NCBI GenBank assembly: GCA_002384055.1
Contig: DGAU01000014.1
Span: 62,001-126,000 of the forward strand
Length of the DNA: 64,000 bases
From: Flavobacteriaceae bacterium UBA4022
GTDB lineage: Bacteria > Bacteroidota > Bacteroidia > Flavobacteriales > Flavobacteriaceae
Direction: 5' to 3'
The position numbers and the translations under genes are program-made. Shown piece after piece: positions 52,545 to 62,809 of this stretch (position 1 is the first letter of the stretch; each line of letters begins with the position of its first letter). Below the pieces are notes generated by a model. It worked only from the letters and a program-made list of their open reading frames with translations, ran no database searches and was not told where the DNA came from.

Positions 52545-54623
52545 TTAACTGATCACTGCTCCGTTGGGGCAGTCTGTGTCATTGGGTTGAACGAAAATCA
52601 AACGACCGTCATTATTTTGTGCCATCAGAATCATTCCTTGACTCGTTTCACCACGCAAATTGCGTTCGGCCAGATTAATCAAAACACTTACCCGCTGGCC
52701 AATGATTTCTTCTGGGGCATAGTGCTCTGCAATACCTGAAACAATGGTGCGCACGTCAAGCCCTGTATCTACTTTAAGCACAAGGAGCTTATTGGCTTTG
52801 GGCATTTTGTGCGCGGCGGTAATTGTCCCGACTCTGAGATCCATTTTGGCGAAATCCTCAAATGCGATCGTCTCTTTTTGTGGTGTAACAGATGTGGTCA
52901 TAAGGGCATTTTTGTTTTTGGTGGCCTCTAGCTTATTGCGTTGAAAAGCCATTTGCTCATCTTCAATGCGACTAAACAGGAGCGGTGTTTGTGTGATTTG
53001 GTGCCCTTCGGGTAACCAATAAACTTCGTGGGTCATCTCTGGCCAAGTGGGTTTTGTGGCCAAAGCATCAAAACTTAGCGTGTCTTTGAGTTTGGCGGAG
53101 GTATGCGGTAAAAACGGCTCGGCCAAAACGGCCAAAGCAGCAGTGATCTGCAAAGCCACAAATAGGACTGTTTGTGTGCGCTCGGGGTCTGTTTTGACAA
53201 GCTTCCAGGGCTCTGCATCGGCCAGGTATTTATTCCCTAATCGCGCCACATTCATGAACTCAGTCTGGGCCTCTCTAAAGCGGTATTTTTCGATCGAACT
53301 GGCGATAACCGCTGGGTAGGCCCTTAATTCGTTTATGGTGTTTTGATCCGTTTGGGTTAACAAGCCGGCCTTAGGGACAACCCCATCATAATATTTTTGA
53401 GTCAGAACACTGACGCGGTTGACAAAATTGCCAAAAACGGCCACAAGTTCATTGTTGTTGCGGGCTTGGAAATCGGCCCAAGTAAAATCATTGTCTTTGG
53501 TTTCGGGGGCATTGGCGGTCAACACATAGCGCAAAACATCTTGTTGACCAGGGAACTCTTCTAGATATTCATGGAGCCAAACCGCCCAGTTTTTGCTGGT
53601 TGAAATTTTATTGCCTTCTAAATTCAAGAATTCATTCGCCGGAACATTATCGGGAAGGATATATTGTCCTTCTGCTTTGAGCATGCTTGGAAAAATAATG
53701 CAGTGAAACACAATGTTGTCCTTGCCAATGAAATGAACTAATTTAGTTTCTGAATCTTTCCAATAAGGCGTCCAATCTTTTCCGGTCTGCTCGCCCCATT
53801 CTTTGGTCGCTGAGATATAGCCAATAGGTGCGTCGAACCAAACGTATAAAACCTTTCCTTCGCCGCCCTGTGCAGGCACTGGAATGCCCCAGTCTAAATC
53901 ACGGGTAACCGCTCGAGGCCGCAATCCATCGTCTATCCAAGACTTGCATTGTCCATAAACATTTGTTTTCCAATCGTGACGATGGCTGTCCAAAATCCAT
54001 GTTTTGAGCCAAGATTCATAACGATCCAATGGCAAAAACCAATGTTTGGTTTCTTTTTGGACCGGGGCGCTGCCCGACAAGGTGCTTTTGGGATTGATCA
54101 AATCTGTCGCGTTGTGGGAGGTGCCGCAACGTTCACATTGATCTCCATAACTTTCTTCATTGCCGCATTTTGGGCATGTGCCCACGACAAATCGGTCGGC
54201 CAAAAATTGCTCAGCCTCTGGATCATATAATTGTGCCGAGACCTGCTCGATGAAGTCGCCACGCTCGTTAAGGGTTGTGAAAAACTCGGAAGCTGTTTCA
54301 TGATGAATTTTGGCAGAGGTCCGAGAATAATTGTCGAAGGAAATACCAAAATCGGCAAAAGACTGTTTGATTATGGTGTGGTATTTGTCGACAATTTCTT
54401 GAGGCGTAACACCTTCTTTTTTGGCGGAAATCGTAATAGGGACGCCGTGCTCATCACTCCCACAAACAAAAACGACATCTCTGTTTTGCAACCTTTGAAA
54501 ACGCGCATAGATATCGGCTGGGATATAAACACCAGCCAAGTGCCCAATATGCACTGGTCCATTGGTGTATGGCAGTGCTGCGGTAATGGTGTAACGTTTT
54601 GGATCAGTTGAGGTGAAAGCCAT
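52545..54623 (-). CDS. metG: Methionine--tRNA ligase
   Basis: Class I synthetase of 692 residues. HIGH is at 25-28, a zinc-binding CPKC...CERC insert is at about 150-170, the KMSKS loop appears as KISTS near 345, and a C-terminal tRNA-binding (EMAP-like) domain begins at [13 protein letters not shown] (about 585). It is encoded alone, divergent from the LD-carboxypeptidase gene. Confidence 0.98.
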   Translation of the reverse strand: MAFTSTDPKRYTITAALPYTNGPVHIGHLAGVYIPADIYARFQRLQNRDVVFVCGSDEHGVPITISAKKEGVTPQEIVDKYHTIIKQSFADFGISFDNYSRTSAKIHHETASEFFTTLNERGDFIEQVSAQLYDPEAEQFLADRFVVGTCPKCGNEESYGDQCERCGTSHNATDLINPKSTLSGSAPVQKETKHWFLPLDRYESWLKTWILDSHRHDWKTNVYGQCKSWIDDGLRPRAVTRDLDWGIPVPAQGGEGKVLYVWFDAPIGYISATKEWGEQTGKDWTPYWKDSETKLVHFIGKDNIVFHCIIFPSMLKAEGQYILPDNVPANEFLNLEGNKISTSKNWAVWLHEYLEEFPGQQDVLRYVLTANAPETKDNDFTWADFQARNNNELVAVFGNFVNRVSVLTQKYYDGVVPKAGLLTQTDQNTINELRAYPAVIASSIEKYRFREAQTEFMNVARLGNKYLADAEPWKLVKTDPERTQTVLFVALQITAALAVLAEPFLPHTSAKLKDTLSFDALATKPTWPEMTHEVYWLPEGHQITQTPLLFSRIEDEQMAFQRNKLEATKNKNALMTTSVTPQKETIAFEDFAKMDLRVGTITAAHKMPKANKLLVLKVDTGLDVRTIVSGIAEHYAPEEIIGQRVSVLINLAERNLRGETSQGMILMAQNNDGRLIFVQPNDTDCPNGAVIS

Positions 54624-54696
54624 GGAAGTCTACTAATGATAAAACAAGGCATAAAAGTACGCATAAAAGTGTTAATTTGGAATCAAGAATAAGGAT

Positions 54697-55611
54697 ATGA
54701 GGCAACCCCGTTATTTGTCACCAGGAGATACCGTTGCTGTTGTAGCGACGGCGCGAAGTGTCGATCACAACGCCATGGAAGATGCTGTAAAATATTTGCG
54801 CCATTGGGGCTTTAAGGTGCTTCTAGGCAAAAGCATTGGCCCTGTTCACCATCAGTTTGCTGGAACTGACCAGGCCCGCACTGAAGATCTACAATGGGCT
54901 ATTGATCACCCGGACATTAAAGCAATTTGGTGCGCAAGAGGAGGATATGGCACCATACGCATCATCGACGCATTGGATTTTTCAACCTTAGAAAGACACC
55001 CAAAATGGGTAGTGGGCTATAGCGACATAACCGTGCTTCATAACCATCTTCATGGGATGAATTGGGCCACATTGCACGCACAAATGCCTCTAGAGTTGGG
55101 TGCTAAAACACCGCTTACAGCCACCTCCATTCGCGAGGCTTTGACAGGCCAACCATATCATATCAATTACGCCAACCAAGGGAGACACACCCGGGCAGGA
55201 AAGGCAGAGGCAATGGTTGTTGGGGGTAATTTATCGATTCTATACAGTCTTTGCGGCAGTGCGTCAAGTATCGACACTCAAGGCAAAATTTTGTTCATCG
55301 AGGATCTCGATGAATATCTATATCATATCGATCGCATGATGATGAGCCTCAAACGTAACGGCATGTTGTCGGGCTTAGCGGGTCTTGTTGTTGGCGGATT
55401 TACCGACATGAAAGACCACAGCATTCCTTTTGGCGGACAGGCCATGGATATCATTTGGTCGGCAGTCAAGAATTATGATTACCCCGTATCTTTTGGCGCG
55501 CCAATGGGTCATTTGCCGGACAATCGCGCGCTGCCGCTAGGCGTTCCCTGCCTCCTTGAGGTTTCTCTCCAAAGCACTTCTTTAGCTTTTAGGGGACATG
55601 GCGGAACATAA
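54697..55611 (+). CDS. LD-carboxypeptidase (S66 family)
   Basis: Serine peptidase of 304 residues that removes the last D-Ala from peptidoglycan tetrapeptides during wall recycling. The nucleophile Ser109 lies in VVGYSDIT, and the Glu and His of the catalytic triad are in the IEDLDEYLYHIDRM region and near PMGHLPDNRALPLG. No signal peptide; cytoplasmic. It overlaps yraN by 14 bases. Confidence 0.95.
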   Translation: MRQPRYLSPGDTVAVVATARSVDHNAMEDAVKYLRHWGFKVLLGKSIGPVHHQFAGTDQARTEDLQWAIDHPDIKAIWCARGGYGTIRIIDALDFSTLERHPKWVVGYSDITVLHNHLHGMNWATLHAQMPLELGAKTPLTATSIREALTGQPYHINYANQGRHTRAGKAEAMVVGGNLSILYSLCGSASSIDTQGKILFIEDLDEYLYHIDRMMMSLKRNGMLSGLAGLVVGGFTDMKDHSIPFGGQAMDIIWSAVKNYDYPVSFGAPMGHLPDNRALPLGVPCLLEVSLQSTSLAFRGHGGT

Positions 55612-55963
55612 TTTATTGGGTCAATGGGGCGAGGCCTATGCAGCCCGTTATTTGCAAGAAAAAGGCTTTCAGATATTAGAGCGTAATTACCGCATGGGTA
55701 AAGCCGAAGTGGATCTTATTGTCCAGAAGACACCCGGGGTGTTGGTTGTGGTTGAGGTCAAAACGCGAACAGGCCAAGCCTTTGGTCTGCCACAAACTTT
55801 TGTCACACGCTCCAAAATAAAAATGATGATTAAGGCCGCCCATGCATACGTGCGTCGCTTAGGGGTGCCTGAACTTGAAGTTCGTTTTGACATTGTCGCG
55901 ATTGTCAAAAATGGGCCACAGGTAAAAATAGAGCACCTCGAAGATGCGTTTTACGCTTTTTGA
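55598..55963 (+). CDS. YraN family endonuclease-fold protein (UPF0102)
   Basis: A 121-residue protein of the Holliday-junction-resolvase-like UPF0102 family. The restriction-endonuclease-type core is seen in ILERNYRMGKAEVDLIV and VVVEVKTR. A DNA-related role is likely from the fold but not shown. The ATG at 55598 overlaps the LD-carboxypeptidase gene by 14 bases. Confidence 0.93.
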   Translation: MAEHNLLGQWGEAYAARYLQEKGFQILERNYRMGKAEVDLIVQKTPGVLVVVEVKTRTGQAFGLPQTFVTRSKIKMMIKAAHAYVRRLGVPELEVRFDIVAIVKNGPQVKIEHLEDAFYAF

Positions 55964-55992
55964 ACGGAAATGATTTGTAATGTGCTATTGCC

Positions 55993-58900
55993 TTAGGCAT
56001 TGACTTTAGCCAACTGCTCAAGACCCTTACCTACGCTCGTAATACCTTCGATAGTGAGCAATAAACGTAATCCGTTTCGGGTTTCTTTTTCCTTTAATTT
56101 AAAAGGCCCTTGCTGGGTTTGGACAAATTGGAGCAAGCGACCAAAAACAGCACTTTGATAAAAAGCACTTTCTTGATCACTAATAAAGTAACCCAACAAA
56201 CGATTGTTTTTGAGGACCAGACGCTCTATGCCCAGCGCTGTCGCTAAGGTTTTTAATCGCGTGCATTGCATTAAATCAACAGCAGGCTCTGGCAGCGCAC
56301 CAAAACGATCCACCAGGCCTTGCTCAAAACGCACAAAATCGTCCTCAGTTTTAAGGCCACCTAGTTCGGTATACAAGTTGAGGCGTTCCGTAACACTATT
56401 GATGTAGTCGTCTGGAAAACGAAGTTCAAAATCGGAGTCAATAACGGTTTCCTTGAGGAAGTCTGTTTTTTCGTGTTGTGTGCCGGCATACAAACTTTTG
56501 AATTCTTTTTCTTTGAGTTCGTCAATTGCTTCTGCCAAAATCTTTTGATACGTGTCAAAGCCTATTTCATTGATGAACCCACTTTGTTCCCCACCCAACA
56601 AATCTCCTGCGCCTCGGATTTCGAGATCTTTCATAGCGATTTGAATACCACTACCCAGATCACTAAATTGCTCTAATGCAGTCATGCGTTTGCGCGCTTC
56701 GTCTGTCATTGAGGAGTATGGAGGCGTAATGCAATAACAAAAGGCTTTTTTGTTGCTCCGCCCAACACGACCGCGCATTTGATGTAAATCAGACAAACCA
56801 AAATTATGGGCGTTGTGGATCAGAATGGTATTGGCGTTAGACACGTCCAAACCACTTTCGATAATGGTGGTGGACACCAAGACATCGAATTCATTGTTCA
56901 TGAACGAGAACATGAGGGACTCGAGTTTTTTTCCTTCCATCTGCCCGTGTCCGACCCCTATTTTGGCCTCTGGAACCAGACGTTGGATCATTCCAGCGAC
57001 TTCACGGATATTTTCAATACGGTTGTGGACAAAAAATACTTGCCCGCCCCGCGAAATCTCATACATGACCGCATCGCGAATGACCGCCTCAGAATAGCGC
57101 ACCACTTGAGTGTCTACAGGATAGCGATTAGGGGGCGCGGTATTGATCACCGATAAGTCGCGGGCCGCCATAAGGCTGAATTGAAGGGTTCTTGGAATGG
57201 GTGTGGCTGTAAGGGTGAGTGTGTCTACGGAGGCTTTGAGGGTCTTTAATTTGTCTTTTACGGCTACCCCAAATTTTTGTTCTTCATCCACGATTAATAA
57301 ACCTAAATCTTTGAATTCTACTGCTGGATTCACCAGTTGATGAGTTCCGATAACAATGTCGAGTTGCCCTGATTTAAGAGCGTCTAAAACGTGTTTTCGT
57401 TCTTTAGCAGTGCGGAATCGATTCAGGTAATCGACCGTAACAGGCATATCGGCCAATCGTGCGGTAAAGGTTTTGAAATGTTGAAAAGCGAGTATGGTTG
57501 TGGGCACCAAAATAGCCACTTGCTTACCATTGTCTACAGCTTTGAAGGCCGCCCGTATCGCCACTTCGGTTTTACCAAAGCCAACATCGCCACAGACCAG
57601 ACGGTCCATCGCTCTATCACTCTCCATATCTTGCTTGATGTCTTGAGTAGCTGTGGTTTGGTCTGGCGTGTCTTCGTACATAAAGGACGATTCCAATTCA
57701 TGCTGCAAATAAGAATCAGGCCCATAAGCAAAGCCTTTCTGAAGACGCCTCTTGGCATATAACTCGATCAGATTAAAGGCAATCTCCTTGACGCGTGCTT
57801 TGGTTTTTTGCTTTAATGTTTTCCAAGCGGCACTACCCAACTTATGGAGTTTTGGAGCGACACCATCTTTGCCATTGAATTTAGCAATTTTGTGGAGCGC
57901 GTGGATGCTCAGGTAAAGAATATCTCGGTCGCCATAAATGAGCTTTATGGCTTCTTGGGAGCGCCCATTAACCTCGATTTGCTTCAGGCCACCAAAGGTT
58001 CCAATCCCATGATCGATATGGGTGACATAATCTCCTTGTTGGAGTTGGGTCAGTTCTTTTAGCGTTATGGCTTGTTTTTTGGCGTAGCCATTCTTGAGAA
58101 GGAACTTGTGGTAACGTTCAAATATTTGGTGATCGGTATAACAGGCGATGCGCTGATCTAGATCGATAAACCCGCGGTGCAATGGAAAGATGACGGTGGT
58201 GTATTGCTTGATGTCTTGTTTGGCGTCTTCAAAAATATCGTGAAAGCGTTTGACTTGTGCCGCGCTGATACAACAGATCAGGGTTTCAATGCCGTCGTCG
58301 TGATTGGCGTTGAGGTGCTCGATAAGCAATGGAAACTGCTTTTGAAATGAGGGTTGGGGTCGTGTTTTGAAAAGGATTGAATCGGTTGAATTGGCCCTAT
58401 GGGCTAAAAACACCCGTTGAAAACTGGCCAAATCTTGATCAAAATCAGTTCGGGTACAAAACAATTCTTGTGGGCTACCCCAATTCAGCGGCCCCTCCAA
58501 ATCTGCGTAATAGGCAGTGGCTTTGCCATACAATTGATCCAATGCATCTAGTGTGATGGCGAGGTCCTGGACCACGACCAAGGTCTGTTTGGCGCTGAAG
58601 GCCAAAAAACTTTGTCGTTCTGTTGCGGATGCTTTTTCTGAAACATTGGGGATGATCGTGATTTTTTTGAGCAACTCAATCGAGCGTTGGGAGGCCACGT
58701 CAAAACTCCGGATGCTTTCGATAGAATCTTCAAAGAACTCAATACGGAAAGGGGTGTCACTGCTGAACGAAAAGACATCCATAATCCCTCCCCGAACCGA
58801 AAATTCACCTGGTTCTGTGACAAAATCGGTACGCTTGAATTGATAATCAAATAAGACTTCATTGACAAAATCCACATTAAGAAGGTCTCCTACTTTGATC

Positions 58901-59331
58901 TTGAGGGTATGTTGCTCGAGGGTTTTTTTGGTGACGACCTTTTCAAAAAGGGCTTCAGGATAGGTGACCACGATTACGGGTTTTTTTCGCGAACTCAAAC
59001 GCGTTAAAACCTCGCTGCGCAACAACACATTGGCATTGTCGGTCTCTTCGATTTGATATGGCCTGCGGTAACTTCCAGGATAAAACAAAACATGCTCTTG
59101 CCCTAAGATATTTTCGAGATCGTTGAGCAGGTAGGCCGCCGATTCCTTGTCGTTCATAAGGCACATCATAGGCCGCTGTTGTGCCTGGGCAACTTTTGCA
59201 AGGATCAAGCTCAATGCTGATCCTACCAATCCAGAGAGCTCAATTTCAGGGACATTTGAGGCAATAGATTCCTGCAATTTTTGCAAAGGCAAAGATTGTG
59301 AGAAGAGATCTAAAATGCGGCTCGGAACCAT
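55993..59331 (-). CDS. mfd: Transcription-repair coupling factor Mfd
   Basis: Translocase that removes RNA polymerase stalled at DNA damage and recruits UvrA. It has 1112 residues from the ATG at 59331. The longer frame to 59367 starts upstream of the promoter, so the ATG is right. UvrB-like region, then CarD-like RNA-polymerase-interacting domain (about 430-470, with GDYVTHIDHGIG), Walker A GFGKT (about 580), DEEQ (about 680) and the TRCF C-terminal domain (about 960-1110) are all present. The box ends 7 bases before the ATG. Confidence 0.97.
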   Translation of the reverse strand: MVPSRILDLFSQSLPLQKLQESIASNVPEIELSGLVGSALSLILAKVAQAQQRPMMCLMNDKESAAYLLNDLENILGQEHVLFYPGSYRRPYQIEETDNANVLLRSEVLTRLSSRKKPVIVVTYPEALFEKVVTKKTLEQHTLKIKVGDLLNVDFVNEVLFDYQFKRTDFVTEPGEFSVRGGIMDVFSFSSDTPFRIEFFEDSIESIRSFDVASQRSIELLKKITIIPNVSEKASATERQSFLAFSAKQTLVVVQDLAITLDALDQLYGKATAYYADLEGPLNWGSPQELFCTRTDFDQDLASFQRVFLAHRANSTDSILFKTRPQPSFQKQFPLLIEHLNANHDDGIETLICCISAAQVKRFHDIFEDAKQDIKQYTTVIFPLHRGFIDLDQRIACYTDHQIFERYHKFLLKNGYAKKQAITLKELTQLQQGDYVTHIDHGIGTFGGLKQIEVNGRSQEAIKLIYGDRDILYLSIHALHKIAKFNGKDGVAPKLHKLGSAAWKTLKQKTKARVKEIAFNLIELYAKRRLQKGFAYGPDSYLQHELESSFMYEDTPDQTTATQDIKQDMESDRAMDRLVCGDVGFGKTEVAIRAAFKAVDNGKQVAILVPTTILAFQHFKTFTARLADMPVTVDYLNRFRTAKERKHVLDALKSGQLDIVIGTHQLVNPAVEFKDLGLLIVDEEQKFGVAVKDKLKTLKASVDTLTLTATPIPRTLQFSLMAARDLSVINTAPPNRYPVDTQVVRYSEAVIRDAVMYEISRGGQVFFVHNRIENIREVAGMIQRLVPEAKIGVGHGQMEGKKLESLMFSFMNNEFDVLVSTTIIESGLDVSNANTILIHNAHNFGLSDLHQMRGRVGRSNKKAFCYCITPPYSSMTDEARKRMTALEQFSDLGSGIQIAMKDLEIRGAGDLLGGEQSGFINEIGFDTYQKILAEAIDELKEKEFKSLYAGTQHEKTDFLKETVIDSDFELRFPDDYINSVTERLNLYTELGGLKTEDDFVRFEQGLVDRFGALPEPAVDLMQCTRLKTLATALGIERLVLKNNRLLGYFISDQESAFYQSAVFGRLLQFVQTQQGPFKLKEKETRNGLRLLLTIEGITSVGKGLEQLAKVNA

Positions 59332-59338
59332 GTTGCGG

Positions 59339-59367
59339 CAAAGATAGCAATCCGAATTTTGAGGCAA
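59339..59367 (-). promoter_or_regulatory. Promoter of mfd
   Basis: On the minus strand TTG (plus 59365-59367), 18-base spacer, TATCTTTG (plus 59339-59346): a perfect promoter. The box ends only 7 bases before the ATG at 59331. Confidence 0.75.
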
Positions 59368-59394
59368 AATTTCTCTTGTGTTTTTTCAATCAAA

Positions 59395-59429
59395 TTGAAA
59401 AGAAATAATCCAGACAAATTCTATCTTTG
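59395..59429 (+). promoter_or_regulatory. Promoter of the TerB-like gene
   Basis: TATCTTTG at 59422-59429 is a perfect -7 box; the nearest TTG at 59395-59397 lies 24 bases away, a bit longer than usual. The box ends 17 bases before the ATG at 59447. Confidence 0.6.
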
Positions 59430-59446
59430 CCCCATAAACCCAGACT

Positions 59447-59869
59447 ATGTCATTTACAGATTTATTTGAACACGGCGCCCACAACAGTAATGTAGGGCAC
59501 TTTGCCGCTATGGTTACCCTTGCAGAAAGCCACGGCGCGATCAACAATGCTGAAGAGGCTTTGTTGCAACGTTTTGCCCGAAAACTCGACATCACCGATC
59601 AAGAGTATGATGCCATAATGGCCAGCCCCAAAGGCTATCCGATAAGCCCACCAAGCTCTTCGCAGGAGCGTATGCAGCGCATGTTGGACCTGTTTAAGGT
59701 AATCCTTGCGGACCACACGATCGAACCACATGAAAAAGTAATGATCCATCGTTATGCCATAGCATTGGGGTATAATGAGGAAGCGGCGAAAGCTTTAATT
59801 GACCGTTCCATCGCAATATTTACAGGTGGCCTGGACTTAGAGGATTACAAGTATTTGCTCCAGAAATAA
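59447..59869 (+). CDS. TerB-like (tellurite resistance) family protein
   Basis: Soluble helical protein of 140 residues that resembles the TerB family (metal-binding helical bundle; name from tellurite resistance). Acidic and His residues spread over the helices, as in FLEH...GHF and HTIEPHEK. No other ter gene is near. Function inferred only at family level. It is divergent from mfd. Confidence 0.75.
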   Translation: MSFTDLFEHGAHNSNVGHFAAMVTLAESHGAINNAEEALLQRFARKLDITDQEYDAIMASPKGYPISPPSSSQERMQRMLDLFKVILADHTIEPHEKVMIHRYAIALGYNEEAAKALIDRSIAIFTGGLDLEDYKYLLQK

Positions 59870-59948
59870 ACGCCAAAATTTAAGGGGATTAGGCAAACAG
59901 CAAGACGTCTTCTGAGCACGTCGGCCAAAGTCAAAACCAATACCGTTG

Positions 59949-60965
59949 TTAGGCTTCGGGGTATTGCGCCATAAATTTTTCGGCAGTTTCTACCATATTT
60001 TTGTTTCCAGCGACAAACGGAGTGCGCTGGTGCAACTCGGTTGCCTCGATGTCCAATATACGCCGGAAGCCGTCACTGGCTTTGCCACCAGCTTGTTCAA
60101 TCAAAAAAGCCATGGGGTTGCATTCGTACAAGAGCCTCAGTTTTCCTTTGGGGTCTTTGGAGGTGCTAGGATAAATATAAATACCTCCTTTGACCATATT
60201 ACGGTGTACATCGGAGACCAAAGAGCCAATATATCGAGAGGTGTAAGGACGATCCTCTTCTTCTTTTTGACAGTATTTGATATAATCTTTGATGCCTTGC
60301 GGGAAGTGCACATAATTCCCTTCATTGACCGAATAGATGTGCCCGGTCTGGGGAAATTTCATGTTAGGATGTGATAAGTAATAGGTCCCAAGTGCGGGGT
60401 TGAGCGTAAAACCATTCACGCCATGTCCTGTGGAATAGACAATCATTGTGGAGGTCCCATAAATGATATAACCTGCAGCGACCTGCCTGTGTCCGGGTTG
60501 TAAAAAATCTACCAAGGCTACAGGGGTGCCCTCTGGAGTCACCCGTCTGTATATCGAAAATATAGTCCCCACAGAAACATTGACATCGATATTGCTCGAG
60601 CCATCTAAGGGGTCGATCAAAACCACATACTTATTGTCGTTTTTCCCATTGCGGCCTTTGATGGTAATGAAATCATCCTCCTCCTCGCTCGCAATCCCAC
60701 AGACAATTTCACGGTTGGTGAGTGTTTTGATGAAGATGTCGTTGGCATAAACATCCAATTTTTGCTGGTCTTCGCCTTGTATATTGGTATCACCAGCATC
60801 TCCCAAAATATCGACAAGTCCCGCTTTGTTGACCTGGTGATTGACCACTTTGGCCGCCAGGCGAATAGAATTGATCAGTCGCGATAGTTCTCCTGAAGAA
60901 TATTTGAATTCAATTTGGTTTTCAATGATGAATTCTCCGAGGGTCTTATTCTTTTGTTGAGACAT
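59949..60965 (-). CDS. fbp: Fructose-1,6-bisphosphatase, class I
   Basis: Gluconeogenesis enzyme that hydrolyses fructose 1,6-bisphosphate. It has 338 residues, with the metal-binding DPLDGSSN at 118-125 and EEED earlier. It is a single gene that diverges from the GNAT-lysC operon. Confidence 0.97.
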   Translation of the reverse strand: MSQQKNKTLGEFIIENQIEFKYSSGELSRLINSIRLAAKVVNHQVNKAGLVDILGDAGDTNIQGEDQQKLDVYANDIFIKTLTNREIVCGIASEEEDDFITIKGRNGKNDNKYVVLIDPLDGSSNIDVNVSVGTIFSIYRRVTPEGTPVALVDFLQPGHRQVAAGYIIYGTSTMIVYSTGHGVNGFTLNPALGTYYLSHPNMKFPQTGHIYSVNEGNYVHFPQGIKDYIKYCQKEEEDRPYTSRYIGSLVSDVHRNMVKGGIYIYPSTSKDPKGKLRLLYECNPMAFLIEQAGGKASDGFRRILDIEATELHQRTPFVAGNKNMVETAEKFMAQYPEA

Positions 60966-60989
60966 ATGTCAGGGTGATGAAATTCAGAC

Positions 60990-61003
60990 AAATATCGATA
61001 TTT
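60990..61003. repeat. Perfect palindrome in the divergent fbp/GNAT region
   Basis: AAATATCGATATTT, a 14-bp palindrome, in the 78-base gap between the fbp and GNAT start codons. GATATTTG, one mismatch from the -7 box, occurs on the minus strand here and on the plus strand at about 61019-61026. It may be a shared operator. Confidence 0.35.
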
Positions 61004-61043
61004 TTGACAAATAGAACCGATATTTGTGGCCTAAACCCGTTTA

Positions 61044-61520
61044 ATGACCTTTCAAATTCGTGATGCCGTCAAGAGTGATATGCCAGAGGTTTTGGCGCTC
61101 ATTCGTGCGTTGGCTCTTTTCGAAAAAGAACCCGATGCGGTGGATATTGACGTTGCTGACTTGGAAAGCGCTGCTTTCGATTCGCCTAAAAAATTTACTT
61201 GCTTTGTTGCCCAAGGGGATCAAGGTTTGATCGGAATGGCATTGATTTATTTTCGTTTTTCGACATGGAAGGGACCCGTGGTGCACCTCGAGGACTTGAT
61301 TGTACACCAGAGCTATCGTGGCCAAGGCGTTGGGACAGCCCTGTATCGCAGCGTGATGGAATTTGCCCAGGCCCAAGGCGTCAAGCGAGTCAATTGGGAG
61401 GTGCTGCACTGGAACACTGCTGCAATTTCGTTTTATGAAAAAACAGGCGCCCATGTTTCGGATCAGTGGCAAACTGTTTCCATGAGTGAAACGGGCCTTA
61501 AAAAATACCTCGAATCATGA
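61044..61520 (+). CDS. GNAT family N-acetyltransferase
   Basis: Acetyl-CoA-dependent acetyltransferase of 158 residues. The acetyl-CoA loop RGQGVG is at 92-97 after the conserved LEDLIVHQSYRG, which points to diamine or small-amine acetyltransferases. It overlaps lysC by four bases (ATGA), so both are coupled. Acceptor unknown. Confidence 0.9.
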   Translation: MTFQIRDAVKSDMPEVLALIRALALFEKEPDAVDIDVADLESAAFDSPKKFTCFVAQGDQGLIGMALIYFRFSTWKGPVVHLEDLIVHQSYRGQGVGTALYRSVMEFAQAQGVKRVNWEVLHWNTAAISFYEKTGAHVSDQWQTVSMSETGLKKYLES

Positions 61521-62773
61521 ATGTCTTTAAATTTGGCGGAGCCTCGGTCAAAGATGCCGCTGGGGTAAGAAACATCCATAATGTTTTGGAGGCTACTGGC
61601 GAAAGCGCTTTGGTGATTGTGGTCTCTGCGATGGGAAAAACCACGAACGCCCTCGAGGGGGTAGTGACGGCTTATCTCGAAGCATCTCCAGGACTAGACG
61701 CTAAAATAACTCAAGTTTACGACACCCATTGGACGTTGGCTCAGGAACTTTTTTCCGAATCGTCTCATCCTATTTTTAAAGAGATGACGGATTTGTTTCG
61801 GCAATTGCGGACATTTATGGAGGGCAATACCTCACGCCAACATGCCTTTGTCTACGATCAGATTGTGCCCTACGGCGAATTGCTTTCTACAGCAATTGTC
61901 GTTCATTATCTCAAAGATCAGGGGGCGATTGCCCGGTGGATAGATGTGCGGGACTTTATCAAGACCGATGCGTCGTATCGAGAAGCTCAAGTCGATTGGG
62001 AAGCAACCCAATTGGCGATCAACAAAAATTTACCCAAATCTGGTTTCATCGTGGCTCAGGGCTTTATAGGATCTGAAGTCGGGCATAATTTCACGACGAC
62101 TTTGGGCCGCGAAGGGAGTGATTATACTGCGGCCATTTTCGGTTTCTGCCTCAATGCGCAGCATGTTACTATATGGAAGGACGTCCCAGGGGTGCTCAAT
62201 GCCGACCCCCGCCATTTTAAACAAACGAACCTCTTGAATCAAATCTCCTATAGAGAGGCGATTGAGTTGGCGTTTTACGGCGCTTCTGTGATCCACCCCA
62301 AAACGCTGCAGCCGCTGCAAAGGAAAGAGATTCCTTTATTTGTGAAGCCCTTTAACGATCCTTTGGCAGCAGGAACACGCGTGGGCATTGGCCCCGATTT
62401 AGCCCCCAAAATCCCTTGTTTTATCTTAAAAGACCAGATGGTTTTACTGGAGCTTTCCGCACTGGACTTTAATTTCATGATGGAGGACCATATCGGCGAA
62501 GTTTTTAAAGCCCTGCACCGCTGTCAAATGAAGGTTGAGCTCATTCAAAATTCGGCGATTAGCTTTTCGGTATGTGTCCATGACAAATACCAGCGTATGG
62601 ACGAATTATTGGCCCATTTACGGCAACATTTTAAAGTGGAGCACCATCCAGAGGTTACGCTTTATACGATACGTTATGGGACCCCCCAAGCGGCACAAGA
62701 ACTCAGCAAAGGCGATACTGTTTTGTTGCGTCAAGAAAGTAACCAGACCTTACAACTCGTGTTAAAGTCCTAA
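61517..62773 (+). CDS. lysC: Aspartate kinase
   Basis: Phosphorylates aspartate, the first step to lysine, threonine and methionine. It has 418 residues. KFGGAS is at 5-10, then the kinase core with the TTLGREGSDYTAA segment (about 192-206), and ACT domains in the C-terminal part (from about 300), the usual site of feedback control. It is not fused to homoserine dehydrogenase. The tail after the second ACT domain is short. Confidence 0.95.
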   Translation: MNVFKFGGASVKDAAGVRNIHNVLEATGESALVIVVSAMGKTTNALEGVVTAYLEASPGLDAKITQVYDTHWTLAQELFSESSHPIFKEMTDLFRQLRTFMEGNTSRQHAFVYDQIVPYGELLSTAIVVHYLKDQGAIARWIDVRDFIKTDASYREAQVDWEATQLAINKNLPKSGFIVAQGFIGSEVGHNFTTTLGREGSDYTAAIFGFCLNAQHVTIWKDVPGVLNADPRHFKQTNLLNQISYREAIELAFYGASVIHPKTLQPLQRKEIPLFVKPFNDPLAAGTRVGIGPDLAPKIPCFILKDQMVLLELSALDFNFMMEDHIGEVFKALHRCQMKVELIQNSAISFSVCVHDKYQRMDELLAHLRQHFKVEHHPEVTLYTIRYGTPQAAQELSKGDTVLLRQESNQTLQLVLKS

Positions 62774-62795
62774 AACGGGCTAGCCTGACATGTTG

Positions 62796-62803
62796 TATAT
62801 TTG
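62796..62803 (+). promoter_or_regulatory. -7 promoter element of the olsF-like gene
   Basis: TATATTTG, a perfect TAnnTTTG, ends 6 bases before the ATG at 62810. No TTG was seen at the usual spacing. Confidence 0.55.
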
Positions 62804-62809
62804 TCATCT

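Noticed and set aside
56806..57762. Antisense frames of over 110 codons opposite mfd
   Set aside because: Shadow frames of a strongly conserved gene; no promoter and no recognisable protein.
59332..59367. Longer mfd start at 59367
   Set aside because: It would begin upstream of the promoter -7 box; the ATG at 59331 fits both promoter and protein family.
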